In this document: positions 8,434-17,567 of the stretch, one piece after another
How positions within the stretch are numbered: position 1 is the first letter of the stretch
How the letters are laid out: the number at the start of each line of letters is the position of its first letter
DNA from: Leptospiraceae bacterium
GTDB lineage: Bacteria > Spirochaetota > Leptospiria > Leptospirales > Leptospiraceae
Reading direction: 5' to 3'
DNA length: 59,044 bases
Assembly: GCA_017996175.1 (NCBI GenBank)
Contig: JAGOHK010000016.1
Span: forward strand, 1-59,044
The notes under the pieces: generated by a model
What the model was told of the DNA's origin: nothing
Seen by the model: the letters and a program-made list of their open reading frames with translations, nothing else
Database searches by the model: none
Position numbers and translations under genes: made by a program

Positions 8434-10752
8434 ATGAAAACAAAACTAATAACAATCCTACTTTCCTTGGCTCTTTCCTTTTGTTTGAAAGCAAATTTGA
8501 ATAATATTGCTGACCCAAGTAAAGGAAGCGGTATTTTTTATGCTTATTCGCTTGTCCCAATGGCTTTAACTGGCTCACAAGAAGTGATACCAGTTGCTCT
8601 TGCGACTAACGTAGTAAATTTACCTACTTCCATTGATAATGGAACAACCGTAAACAATATTGAGGTTAAATTCAATAAAGATATTGAAGCGGATTCAACT
8701 ATAACTATACGATCGACTGACCCGATACTAAAAGTAAATGGACTAAATGAAGTGACTCTTACTTTTACAGTGGCAAATGCACGTTCCCCGCAAATAGTAT
8801 CCCTTTCCGCAAGCTCAGAAAGTTTGGCTGATGTAGGTGTAATTCTTGAATTTGAAAGCCCATTAGTTCCTAAAACCCAAAAAGTTATCGTTGTAAAAAG
8901 TACTGGAAACCAGCAGGCAGTGATAGTAAAAAATTCTCAAAATGTAGCTCTAGAGAGTGGGCAGGTTTTGTTAAATAATTTGCCAGGAGATCAAATCACC
9001 TATAATGTTACTTTAAAATATCAACCTATTGAGAACACTACAATATTTGTTCAGTTTTCCAGTTATCGCGCTTTAACTAATGTTGATAAGAATGAATTAG
9101 TATTTACACCGCAAAATTACAATATTCCTCAATCTATTGTTGTCACCTTATCTCCTATTTCAACTTCTTATCCAACTGAAAATATTAGTGTATATGAAAA
9201 TTTAACGTTTAAAGCGACTGCTAATAGTTCTAACAGTTTATTTTCAATAACGTTGAAGACAGAGGTTTTTACTTCCATTATAGTTAGCGGAACTTCTAGT
9301 CTATCTAAGGGTGGTAATACGAATTTACAAGTTAGTCTTTCTCATAAACCAGACTCGGATAGAACTGTTGCTATTAGTTTAAGTTCTTCTAAGTTTTTAA
9401 GTCTTAATAAAACTAGTCTAGTATTTACACCATCAAATTACAATGTTCCACAAAATCTGCAAGTAACAGCATCTTCACAAAATTACATATTCGGTTCAGT
9501 AACGGCAACCTTTACCACTTCTGGTTATCGAAAATTTCAATTACCTATCACTATAAATGATCCTGATGCTTCCTATCTCGATGTTATGGGAGGAGATGGT
9601 GATAGGGCAGGTTATAGTCCTACTATAGCAATAGATTCCGTAAACTCAAAGTTACTAATAGCAAGAACTCAGATCCCTGTTTCAGGAATGAATTTTTCGC
9701 TTCTTAAACTATCAATTTGCAATTTGGATGGTACTAATTGTATAACCAAAAATATTTCAGAGTTGGCTGGAGTCGGAGCAGGGTCTGGAAATCTTCCATC
9801 GATTGCAATTGATTCTGTTAATTCAAAAATTTTAATAACTACACAGAACTATGCTAATAATATTAACAGACCTTCTCTTTTTATTTGCAACCTAACTGCT
9901 ACTTCTTGTAGTCACGTTGATATTTCTGCTGGGCGCGGTAGTTCAAGTGGGGAAGCACCAAAGTTACTTGTAGATTCAGTAAACAATAAAGTTTTAGTAA
10001 TAACAAGAAATTCAGAAACAGGATTTACTAATCGGTTAAGCCTTTTTAGATGTGACTTAAATGGAACAAACTGTAATTTTACGGATATTTCTGCTGGAAT
10101 GGGGAATGAATCTGTAAGATATGCGACAAAAATTTCGGCTGGAATCGATTACACTAATTCAAAACTTTTAGTAGTAACAAAGAATAATTTTACAAGCAAT
10201 AACTTTCGTCCCTCTTTTTTTCGATGTGACTTAGACGGGGCTAATTGCACTTATGCGGAGATTTCAGCAGGGGAATCTCTTAATTATACGCATAATCCTT
10301 CCCTCGCAATAGATTCGGTAAACGGAAATTTATATATCACAGCAAATAGATACAATGGTGAAACTACCAAACCAATAGTCTATAAATGTAATTTAAGTGG
10401 TTCTGCTTGTTCTTTTACTAATTTGGCAACAACCTACGACTCAAATGGTAATGAGTTTAATTATATTGCAATCGATCAAGCAAATTCAAAAGTGTTAATC
10501 CTAGTAAGTACATATGATCCAGTAGCTAATAGTGATTATTACCCAGGAATTTATAGGTGTAACTTGGATATGACTGGATGTACATACAATAGTTTAGCCT
10601 TAACCGGGGGATATATCATGAGAGGAGGATCGAATGATTTTATCATTGATACTCATTCTCCCATTCCTAGAATTCTTGCCATAGTTAATACAGGTACTGA
10701 CTATACTCAAACAACGAAACTAATTAGAGTTATCCTAAATTACATCGATTAA
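8434..10752 (+). CDS. Surface lipoprotein with Ig-like modules and a Cys-paired propeller-like repeat domain
   Basis: 772 residues. The N terminus ends in a lipobox-like LALSFC, so a lipoprotein is likely. Residues about 55-380 are beta-rich modules with recurring text such as LVFTPSNYNVPQ and LVFTPQNYNIPQ, as in leptospiral Ig-like/Calx-beta surface proteins. Residues about 390-770 hold seven repeats around IAIDSVNSKLLI, six of them followed by a C-x6-C pair (CNLDGTNC, CDLNGTNC, CDLDGANC and variants). Seven repeats suggest a beta-propeller; six Cys pairs suggest disulfides outside the cytoplasm. A TlpA-like thioredoxin gene starts 5 bases after the stop. Ribosome site: AAGGTG upstream of ATG 8434. 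Confidence 0.75.
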   Translation: MKTKLITILLSLALSFCLKANLNNIADPSKGSGIFYAYSLVPMALTGSQEVIPVALATNVVNLPTSIDNGTTVNNIEVKFNKDIEADSTITIRSTDPILKVNGLNEVTLTFTVANARSPQIVSLSASSESLADVGVILEFESPLVPKTQKVIVVKSTGNQQAVIVKNSQNVALESGQVLLNNLPGDQITYNVTLKYQPIENTTIFVQFSSYRALTNVDKNELVFTPQNYNIPQSIVVTLSPISTSYPTENISVYENLTFKATANSSNSLFSITLKTEVFTSIIVSGTSSLSKGGNTNLQVSLSHKPDSDRTVAISLSSSKFLSLNKTSLVFTPSNYNVPQNLQVTASSQNYIFGSVTATFTTSGYRKFQLPITINDPDASYLDVMGGDGDRAGYSPTIAIDSVNSKLLIARTQIPVSGMNFSLLKLSICNLDGTNCITKNISELAGVGAGSGNLPSIAIDSVNSKILITTQNYANNINRPSLFICNLTATSCSHVDISAGRGSSSGEAPKLLVDSVNNKVLVITRNSETGFTNRLSLFRCDLNGTNCNFTDISAGMGNESVRYATKISAGIDYTNSKLLVVTKNNFTSNNFRPSFFRCDLDGANCTYAEISAGESLNYTHNPSLAIDSVNGNLYITANRYNGETTKPIVYKCNLSGSACSFTNLATTYDSNGNEFNYIAIDQANSKVLILVSTYDPVANSDYYPGIYRCNLDMTGCTYNSLALTGGYIMRGGSNDFIIDTHSPIPRILAIVNTGTDYTQTTKLIRVILNYID

Positions 10753-10757
10753 CCATT

Positions 10758-11228
10758 ATGAAAAAAACTTTAATCCTACTACTTTTCCTTTCTAGTTTAG
10801 TCGCCCAAGAGGCTCCTTCTTCTTTTATGTTGATCCAAGAATCAAACGGGGAGCCTGTCTTTTTTAAAGACTATGTAAAAAAACAACCACTTATTGTAAA
10901 TTTTTGGGCGACGTATTGTGTTCCCTGTAAAAAGGAAATGCCTGAGATACAGAAGCTTGCAAGAGAAACAGGAAAAGCCCAATTAATATTTATAAGCATA
11001 GACTCCGCAAGCGAAAAAGAAAAGGTAAAAGCTTTTTTATCTGAAGCAGGAATAAGTGAAACTGTATTACTTGATATTTACCAAGTAGCGGCTAAAGAGT
11101 ATTTGCCTTCTTTGGAAGTTCCCGCTACATTTCTAATAGGAAGTGATGGAAGGATTAAATTTAAAACCATAGGTTTTACCGATAAGACTATCAAAGAGCT
11201 TCGGTCAAGAATTCCGAAATTAAAATAA
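10758..11228 (+). CDS. TlpA-family periplasmic thioredoxin
   Basis: 156 residues with a short signal peptide (ILLLFLSSLVAQ). The thioredoxin active site is NFWATYCVPCKKEMPEI, a C-V-P-C motif with the W-A-T/C pattern of TlpA/ResA proteins, and the cis-proline loop is near EVPATFLI. Such proteins act as thiol-disulfide oxidoreductases outside the cytoplasm. It follows the Cys-paired lipoprotein gene by 5 bases and precedes a lipoprotein gene by 4. A dedicated role in the redox state of the upstream protein is an inference. Confidence 0.85.
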   Translation: MKKTLILLLFLSSLVAQEAPSSFMLIQESNGEPVFFKDYVKKQPLIVNFWATYCVPCKKEMPEIQKLARETGKAQLIFISIDSASEKEKVKAFLSEAGISETVLLDIYQVAAKEYLPSLEVPATFLIGSDGRIKFKTIGFTDKTIKELRSRIPKLK

Positions 11229-11232
11229 TTAT

Positions 11233-11673
11233 ATGCGTTTTATCCAAATTACATTCTGTTTTCTATTTACCATTTTTTCTTGTAAATCATCGGATAATAA
11301 ACTGTTAAATGATAATAGAGAGAAAAGATTTTTAATTCCTGTATTTCAATACTCTCTTTATGATAGAGAAAAAAATCTTAAAATGACTAAATCCTTTGCA
11401 CAGGAATGGACAGAGGTTTCCGGCTTTGGGTATTTTATTAAAGATAAAAAGATTGCAGAGGATACTTTGCGTTCCGGTTCTTTAATCCCTTCTACCAATT
11501 ATTCTATCGATTGTGAATTCCATGAGCCTGGCGCAAAAGTAGTATTAGTCTGTAAATTGAAAGATTTAGAAAATGGAGAAATTATAGCCTCCGATTCTTT
11601 CCAAGGTAAAGATATAACTCAGATTGAATCGGGTCTTCGAAGTATCGCAAAGAATTTATACTCTAATAATTAA
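11233..11673 (+). CDS. Small lipoprotein of unknown function
   Basis: 146 residues, signal peptide with lipobox FTIFSC, giving a mature lipoprotein of about 130 residues. No family recognised. Mature sequence is mixed alpha/beta with two cysteines (IDCEFHE, LVCKLKD) that could pair. It is the last gene of the 7.4-11.7 kb operon and overlaps the convergent acyltransferase gene by 4 bases. Confidence 0.7.
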   Translation: MRFIQITFCFLFTIFSCKSSDNKLLNDNREKRFLIPVFQYSLYDREKNLKMTKSFAQEWTEVSGFGYFIKDKKIAEDTLRSGSLIPSTNYSIDCEFHEPGAKVVLVCKLKDLENGEIIASDSFQGKDITQIESGLRSIAKNLYSNN

Positions 11674-12338
11674 CTCTCAGTTTCCTCTTTCGAAGTCTGC
11701 ATTGGAAAAGTATATTCCAAATTGGAGAGGGTAGCAAGCTCTTTCATTTTCTCATGTAAGTAAGCTTCTGCATTATCCTCTTTTGTAAAATAAGCAACCT
11801 TACCAATTCGAATGGTGACGGAAGTTCTCCATTTTTCATGTCCATATTCGAAACCGACGCAGATGACTTGGAGCGGATGTTCGGGCTTACCCGCTATGAC
11901 ACGAAAGCCAGGAACTTTTCCTTTCCCCATTTTCCAAGGAAAAAAAGTTTGTTCTGGAAAAATACATACAAGTTGGTTGTGGTATAATACGTGTTTGGCG
12001 AAAGTAAAACTTTCTTTTGTTTTTTCAGGATTTTTTCGGTCGATTGGAATTCCGCCACATTTTAAGAGATAACCGAATAAGTAGGGTAGGTTTAAGGTAT
12101 CTTTCATGATACACCAAGCACGTCTCCCTGATTTTGCGAATAGGGCAGCGCAACCGAGGGGAATATCATTTAGCCGTTGGTGCTTTGCTAAAACTAACAA
12201 AGGTCCATCTTTTGGAATATTTTCTCCGCCTTCAATTCTGATTTTATAAAGGAAGCGGAGTAAAATTCCTCCGAAAAAATAAATACTGAGTGTGGCAAAC
12301 CATGTTTGTCCGGGGTGTTTTTTAGATCTAAGTTTCAA
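11670..12338 (-). CDS. PlsC-like 1-acyl-glycerol-3-phosphate acyltransferase
   Basis: 222 residues, predicted membrane-associated with an N-terminal hydrophobic segment. The HX4D catalytic motif is HQRLND in LAKHQRLNDIPLG, motif II is GGIPIDRK and motif III is FPEQTF, where family members normally have FPEGT. It should transfer an acyl chain to lysophosphatidate or a related lysolipid; the exact acceptor cannot be read. Its ATG overlaps the end of the upstream gene (4-base ATGA overlap), so the two are translationally coupled. Confidence 0.8.
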   Translation of the reverse strand: MKLRSKKHPGQTWFATLSIYFFGGILLRFLYKIRIEGGENIPKDGPLLVLAKHQRLNDIPLGCAALFAKSGRRAWCIMKDTLNLPYLFGYLLKCGGIPIDRKNPEKTKESFTFAKHVLYHNQLVCIFPEQTFFPWKMGKGKVPGFRVIAGKPEHPLQVICVGFEYGHEKWRTSVTIRIGKVAYFTKEDNAEAYLHEKMKELATLSNLEYTFPMQTSKEETES

Positions 12339-12931
12339 TTTGGTATACTCATCCTGTAGATTTGGTTATTGTGAATTAGGTTTATTTCGGGAGTAAACTT
12401 TCGATTACCCTTTGAAAATAAATTCATCATACTTCTAGTTTTTACTTTGTGAAAGAAAGTGTCGCAGGTTTCTGTCCTTTTGATTTCAGGCTCTTCTACA
12501 ACGAAGGAGAAAAATTCTATTTTTTTAGATTCAATTTTTTTGGTTTGTAAGTCGATTTTTTTCTGGAGGCATTCTTCTTTTTCCTCTGTTGTCAGTGTAA
12601 ATAGAATTTGCATATCTTGTTTTGGAAAATTATTTTCTATTTGCGAAGTATTTTTTACAAATAAAAAATACGAGACAGACTCGGGGGTAGATTCATTTGA
12701 TTTTGTGAAATAGGTTTCTAATTCTCCCGTTTGGATTTTATTAGATGCTTTGAAAGAACTTCCAAGTCCAAGACTTTTATCTTGAAAGATTACGAACATA
12801 ACAAAGAGTATCCCTATGATATTTGCAAAAATTATATATTGCATCCAGGGTCTTTTTCTGTTTTTCAAATTTAAACTATCTAAGTATTGTCTTAGTTCTT
12901 CTGGTGATCTTGAATGATATCCGCTTCCCAT
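12335..12931 (-). CDS. Single-pass membrane protein, unknown
   Basis: 198 residues. A charged N terminus of about 28 residues (SRSPEELRQYLDSLNLKNRK) precedes one membrane helix (YIIFANIIGILFVMFVIF). The outer part of about 150 residues has no recognised domain. It contains ESVSYFLFVKNTSQIENNFP and ends in MNLFSKGNRKFTPEINLI-type beta text. Transcribed between a lipoprotein gene (13 bases upstream) and the acyltransferase gene (overlapping). Confidence 0.65.
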   Translation of the reverse strand: MGSGYHSRSPEELRQYLDSLNLKNRKRPWMQYIIFANIIGILFVMFVIFQDKSLGLGSSFKASNKIQTGELETYFTKSNESTPESVSYFLFVKNTSQIENNFPKQDMQILFTLTTEEKEECLQKKIDLQTKKIESKKIEFFSFVVEEPEIKRTETCDTFFHKVKTRSMMNLFSKGNRKFTPEINLIHNNQIYRMSIPN

Positions 12932-12943
12932 TTTATTTTACCT

Positions 12944-14071
12944 TTAATTCCAAGAGTATAATTCTAAGTAACCGGAACTTGTTTTGATGGAGTAAAGATT
13001 GTCATTTTCATCCATATAGGTTTCGCGCCAATTGAGTCTGGGTGGTGGAAATTGCAGACGTTTATTGTTGATATGGTTTCCATCTTTGTCATGCACTTGG
13101 AGTTTTACACTTTCTCCTTTATTTTCTGTTTCCCAAATTAAAAATTCTTTATTTGCATTTACCGCGAATAGAATTTCGGATGGATATTGAAATTCTTTCA
13201 ATAAACTTTCCGGTTCATTTGAGCCAAATGCATATTTATAAATTCTTCTGAATTTGAATCTAAAATCTTTTTTTCCAATATAACTAAATGATACGAGGGC
13301 AAATTCTCCGTCTTTATGTGGAATCATTGTATCTAGTTTGATAGTATACTCGTTAGCCTCATTACTAGAGAAAATATTCAAATTTCCTTCTTTGATGCTT
13401 CCAACCAAATCGCCGTTTGTATAATAATTAAGTTGCATCTGTTCTGCAAATTTATGATATACGGCTAATCGGTTTTTGTCGTAAGCATATAGGCTTTCGA
13501 TATAACGAAATGGTTCAGAGTTTTTGCCTGTAACACCTATGATAGATTCCATTTTCCCTTTGCTGTCAATATGAAGTAAGTAGGAAGCGATACTTTCTTT
13601 TTCTTTTGTATCAAAATAACCTGTATTTTTACTAAAACTATTTTCTTTTGTTTGCTCTTGTGCTACTACTCCAGTGGAAATTCTATTTTGAATATATAAA
13701 TCATCATCACTGCTAACAGCTAATAACCCTAACTTCCCAAATTTTTGATTAGAAACTTTTACTTTTAGATTGTAATTAGAAGGAACATTTCCCAATATAA
13801 AATCCAAGTCCCCATCACCCCCATATACTTTTATGTATGAGCTATTGTAGTCAGTGATATAAAGCCTATTTGCATTAATTGGAATTCTAAGAGGAATATT
13901 TAGGAGTGCATTGTTTACGACTACTCCCTCCACCTCAGCTATATCAGTTCCTATTTTAATTTTACTTACAAGAGTTGGTTTTAAATTATCAATTTTGAAA
14001 CGAACACAGTTAGACATTCCGATTAGAAAAATTAAGAAAAGAAATTTAGCTGTTACTTTTATTTTCTGCAT
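12944..14071 (-). CDS. Beta-rich lipoprotein, unknown
   Basis: 375 residues with a lipoprotein signal ending in GMSNC. The mature part is rich in beta strands with propeller-like text (NRLYITDYNSSYIKVYGGDG, LGLLAVSSDDDLYIQNR). It resembles a family of conserved leptospiral lipoproteins, possibly the one called LIC_12708, but I cannot be sure of that assignment. No catalytic motif seen. First gene of the minus-strand run 11.7-14.1 kb. Confidence 0.65.
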   Translation of the reverse strand: MQKIKVTAKFLFLIFLIGMSNCVRFKIDNLKPTLVSKIKIGTDIAEVEGVVVNNALLNIPLRIPINANRLYITDYNSSYIKVYGGDGDLDFILGNVPSNYNLKVKVSNQKFGKLGLLAVSSDDDLYIQNRISTGVVAQEQTKENSFSKNTGYFDTKEKESIASYLLHIDSKGKMESIIGVTGKNSEPFRYIESLYAYDKNRLAVYHKFAEQMQLNYYTNGDLVGSIKEGNLNIFSSNEANEYTIKLDTMIPHKDGEFALVSFSYIGKKDFRFKFRRIYKYAFGSNEPESLLKEFQYPSEILFAVNANKEFLIWETENKGESVKLQVHDKDGNHINNKRLQFPPPRLNWRETYMDENDNLYSIKTSSGYLELYSWN

Positions 14072-14130
14072 TTGCTCTTTTAACCTTTCTTCTCATGAGT
14101 CTTTCTACAATTCATAAGGAGATAGTCAAA

Positions 14131-15294
14131 TCAATTACTTATAATTGCTATCTCTTTGCGTAGAGGTAAGGTAAATGTAAATATACTTCCCTTTTCTACT
14201 TCACTTTCTACGAATATATCTCCGCCAGATTTTTTTACAAATTCAGAACATACAAGTAATCCAAGTCCTGTACCGTCTTCCTTATTTGAACCTTTTCTTG
14301 TTACATTGGTTCCTAGTTTAAATAGGTTATTAGCAATTTCGGGAGGTATTCCCATTCCTGTATCTTTTACAGAAATAAAAAGTTTATCGTTTTCAATACG
14401 ATTTGAAATGGTGATAATTCCATTTTCTCTTGTAAACTTTACTGCATTATTGATTAAATTTCGAATCACTAAATCAACTAGGTTTTGGTCGGCATAATAA
14501 TATATACTGCTTGGCACCTCTGATTTTAGCGTTATTTTCTTGTTATCCGCTTGTAATTGGTAAATATCGAAAATTTTTTCTACTAAAGGGCTTAGTTCAT
14601 TATTGCTTGGATTTACTTCGATACTATTTAACTGAGATTTAGCCCACTGTAAAAGATTTTCTAATAGTTTAAAGCATTTAGTTGTCGAATTATGTATGAG
14701 TCCAATCATTTTTTTTGCTTCTTCTCTTTCCATGGTTTCAAAATCTTCGGCAAGAATTTGAGAGAGTCCAAGTATTCCCGAAAATGGATTTCGGACGTCA
14801 TGCGCGATGATGGTGAAAAATTTATTCTTCATTGTATTTAACTCAGAGAGTTCTTCATTTTTTTTCTCTAGGTTTTCGACCAGTTTAGAAAGTTCTTTCG
14901 CCTGGAATTGAATTGTGAGCTGGTTATTCAGTCTTGCCAGAATTTCCTCACTTTGAAATGGTTTAGAAATATAATCTACAGCTCCTAGTTCAAATCCTTT
15001 TACTATATTTGCCGTGTCGTTTAACGCACTTATAAATATAATTGATATATCGGAAAATTCTTTTTTACTTTTAATTAATTTGCAAAGATCAAAACCATTT
15101 ATCCCTGGCATCATTATATCTAACAAAATTAAATCTGGTTTATCTTTTTCAATAGTATCCATCACCAATTTGCTATCTTGTAAGGTAAATAATCGGAGTG
15201 AATATTCTTTTAGTAAGTTGTACAATACTCTTAAATTAGCAGGTTCATCATCTACTATTAATACTTTTGCACCTTCAAATTTATTTAAATTCAT
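14131..15294 (-). CDS. REC-HisKA-HATPase sensor kinase
   Basis: 387 residues, soluble. An N-terminal receiver domain has its phospho-acceptor D59 in LILLDIMMPG and the conserved K111 in YISKPF. A coiled coil (about 133-158) leads to the HisKA box with H165 in IIAHDVRNPFSGILG. The ATPase domain shows the N-box NLINNAVKFT and G-boxes DTGMGIPPEI and GTGLGLLVC. It takes phosphate from an upstream kinase and passes it on through its own His. Its start overlaps the stop of the upstream hybrid kinase by 4 bases, so the two are likely made together and work as a relay. Confidence 0.9.
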   Translation of the reverse strand: MNLNKFEGAKVLIVDDEPANLRVLYNLLKEYSLRLFTLQDSKLVMDTIEKDKPDLILLDIMMPGINGFDLCKLIKSKKEFSDISIIFISALNDTANIVKGFELGAVDYISKPFQSEEILARLNNQLTIQFQAKELSKLVENLEKKNEELSELNTMKNKFFTIIAHDVRNPFSGILGLSQILAEDFETMEREEAKKMIGLIHNSTTKCFKLLENLLQWAKSQLNSIEVNPSNNELSPLVEKIFDIYQLQADNKKITLKSEVPSSIYYYADQNLVDLVIRNLINNAVKFTRENGIITISNRIENDKLFISVKDTGMGIPPEIANNLFKLGTNVTRKGSNKEDGTGLGLLVCSEFVKKSGGDIFVESEVEKGSIFTFTLPLRKEIAIISN

Positions 15295-17546
15295 TTTTTC
15301 CCTTCTAACAAATGACTTAGACTTTCTATGAGTAAATTTATTTCAAAATGGTTGGTAAACTTTTCGTATCTTGTCCAGAGTGTGTTTTGTTCTGGAAATT
15401 TTTCTTTCAGAAGTTTTAGAATGTTTTCAATTTTTGCAATTTCGCCCTGCTTTGCGGATTCTAATAATTGTTCGAGTAAGTCATAGTCAACAACTGTTGG
15501 TATATCATTATTATCCTCTGATTTAATCTCTTTTTTTGCTCTGACTATCCAATCTAGTTTTAAACAGGGTGTAATCTTTGTAATTAATTCACCAAACTGA
15601 ATTGGTTTGAAAATAAAGTCATCGGCACCTGCCTCGATACATTTATTTCTTGTTTCGTTAAAAGCGGAAGCTGATGTCGCAATGATTTTAATATTCGCAT
15701 ACTTTGGATTTGCCTTTAACAGTTGGATTGCATCATAGCCTGATATTCCAGGCATTCTTAAGTCCATAAATACTAAATCAGGACTAAGTGTTTCTATTTT
15801 TTCCAGTGCATCTTTTCCGTTTTCCGCTTGATCGATTATAAATCCAAGGCGACGAAGCATTTTATCAAATAGAATTCGATTTAATAAATTATCATCTACT
15901 ATAAGTATTCTTCTTCTATCACCCTTGTACCCAATCACTTCATCAAAAGCAATCGTATCTTCTTGGAAACTTTCTGATTCCTCAAATTCCAGTTCAAAAC
16001 TAAAAACACTGCCTTTATTGATTTCGGATTCTAGTTTAATTTCACTGCCCATTATATTTACAAGGGACTTTGTTATGGATAAACCAAGACCTGTACCTTG
16101 TACGTATGCATGACCAGAGTTTAATTGTTTGAATGGAATAAATGCATCTTCTTTATTTTCACTGGAAATTCCTCTTCCTGTATCGCGGATCGAAAATAAT
16201 ACTCTGCATTTGCCATTTTCCTTACTTAACACTTCAGCGGATAATCGCACTTCTCCTTTATCAGTATATTTAACTGCATTACTGAGTAAGTTTAATAATA
16301 CCTGTTTTAGTTTTTGTTCATCAAAGACTATTATCTTCGGTAGATCGGGGGAAAGATTTATTTCAAACTCCAAACCCTTTTCCATTGCTTTTAGTTCTAA
16401 CATTTTACTGATTGTTAAAATTAGCGAAGACAAAGAAAATTTTGTAGAATACAATTCTAATTTTCCGGCTTCAATTTTAGATAAATCTAATATATCATTT
16501 ATTATGCTTAATAAGTGTTCTCCGCTTTTATTTATAAAGTTAATATGTTCTCTATCATTATCATTGACCTCTGCTGATTGTAATAAAATTTGAGAGAATC
16601 CGAGAATTGAATTTAGGGGAGTTCGTAGTTCGTGGCTCATATTTGCAAGGAAGGTGCTTTTCGCATTATTTGCATTATCCGCTATAAGTGCTTTTTCTTT
16701 AAATTCTTCATTCAAAACTAGTAATTTTTGATTTGCCAGATATTGGTTTGTTATATCAGAAAAAATCCAGAGTTGACCCTGCGAATTTTTATAATTTGTT
16801 TTCAGAACAGAAACTTTGTAAACACGGTCTATTGGGTTTCCATACAACCAATACCAGTTATTCGCTTCTCTATTTGTGCTTTGGAATATTCTATATCCTG
16901 TTTCTATAATCTCTTCTTTATTATTTGCAGAATTTCTAAATGATTGCATTGCAAAAGAAACAATCTCTGGTTTGGGATTTTCCATATCTATTTTTAGCAT
17001 CGTTCTAGCTAATGTATTTAGCCAGACGAAATTACCATCTTCCTCAAAGTAAATCACCGCTTCTGGAATAGTTTCCATTATGATATTGAACTGATGATTT
17101 CTTTTTGCGACTACTTCTGTTAAGCCGTTGACTTTGAATCTTTGAGTTAGTGCCATGTTTGAATTTTCTAAAAAAGAAAGCAGTTTATCATTCCATTTTT
17201 CTTTCGAAACTAGAAGGATAAATGCATCTTGTATTTCACCCGAAATAATGGGTAATAGTATTAATACGTTATCATTTGGAAAACCAAACTTTTCAGCATC
17301 TAGAATTTCTATTTTATTTTTGGATTCAAATATATTTAAAAATTCATCCTCCCAGTATATATCAAAGTCTTGTGGTACTGAATAAATATTTTTAACCGTT
17401 AGGCGATCTAGTTTCTTACAAAACAGAGTTCCACTTGCCTGGCTATATTTATGTAGGGCGTCTACATAACGATTTATAATGATAGAAGATTCATCGTAGC
17501 CCATATCTACAATGTCTCTCCAAAATTTTATAAATATTTCATCCAA
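15291..17546 (-). CDS. GAF-like/PAS hybrid histidine kinase
   Basis: 751 residues without membrane segments. Residues about 20-140 look like a GAF-type sensor, and 150-270 form a PAS domain (METIPEAVIYFEEDGNFVWL). The HisKA box has H305 in ANMSHELRTPLNSILGFS, the ATPase has LLSNAVKYTDKG and GTGLGLSITK, and a C-terminal receiver has D595 in LVFMDLRMPG and K647 in FIFKPI. A 90-residue helical tail follows and could be an Hpt-like or dimer segment; no clear Hpt His motif was seen. Cytoplasmic sensing is expected. Overlaps the downstream REC-kinase gene. Confidence 0.9.
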   Translation of the reverse strand: MDEIFIKFWRDIVDMGYDESSIIINRYVDALHKYSQASGTLFCKKLDRLTVKNIYSVPQDFDIYWEDEFLNIFESKNKIEILDAEKFGFPNDNVLILLPIISGEIQDAFILLVSKEKWNDKLLSFLENSNMALTQRFKVNGLTEVVAKRNHQFNIIMETIPEAVIYFEEDGNFVWLNTLARTMLKIDMENPKPEIVSFAMQSFRNSANNKEEIIETGYRIFQSTNREANNWYWLYGNPIDRVYKVSVLKTNYKNSQGQLWIFSDITNQYLANQKLLVLNEEFKEKALIADNANNAKSTFLANMSHELRTPLNSILGFSQILLQSAEVNDNDREHINFINKSGEHLLSIINDILDLSKIEAGKLELYSTKFSLSSLILTISKMLELKAMEKGLEFEINLSPDLPKIIVFDEQKLKQVLLNLLSNAVKYTDKGEVRLSAEVLSKENGKCRVLFSIRDTGRGISSENKEDAFIPFKQLNSGHAYVQGTGLGLSITKSLVNIMGSEIKLESEINKGSVFSFELEFEESESFQEDTIAFDEVIGYKGDRRRILIVDDNLLNRILFDKMLRRLGFIIDQAENGKDALEKIETLSPDLVFMDLRMPGISGYDAIQLLKANPKYANIKIIATSASAFNETRNKCIEAGADDFIFKPIQFGELITKITPCLKLDWIVRAKKEIKSEDNNDIPTVVDYDLLEQLLESAKQGEIAKIENILKLLKEKFPEQNTLWTRYEKFTNHFEINLLIESLSHLLEGKK

Positions 17547-17567
17547 AAATATAGTCCCTGTATATTA

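Noticed and set aside
12459..12713. Plus-strand frame inside the membrane-protein gene
   Set aside because: Antisense shadow; the minus-strand frame has a membrane helix, an overlap with the acyltransferase gene and a good start.
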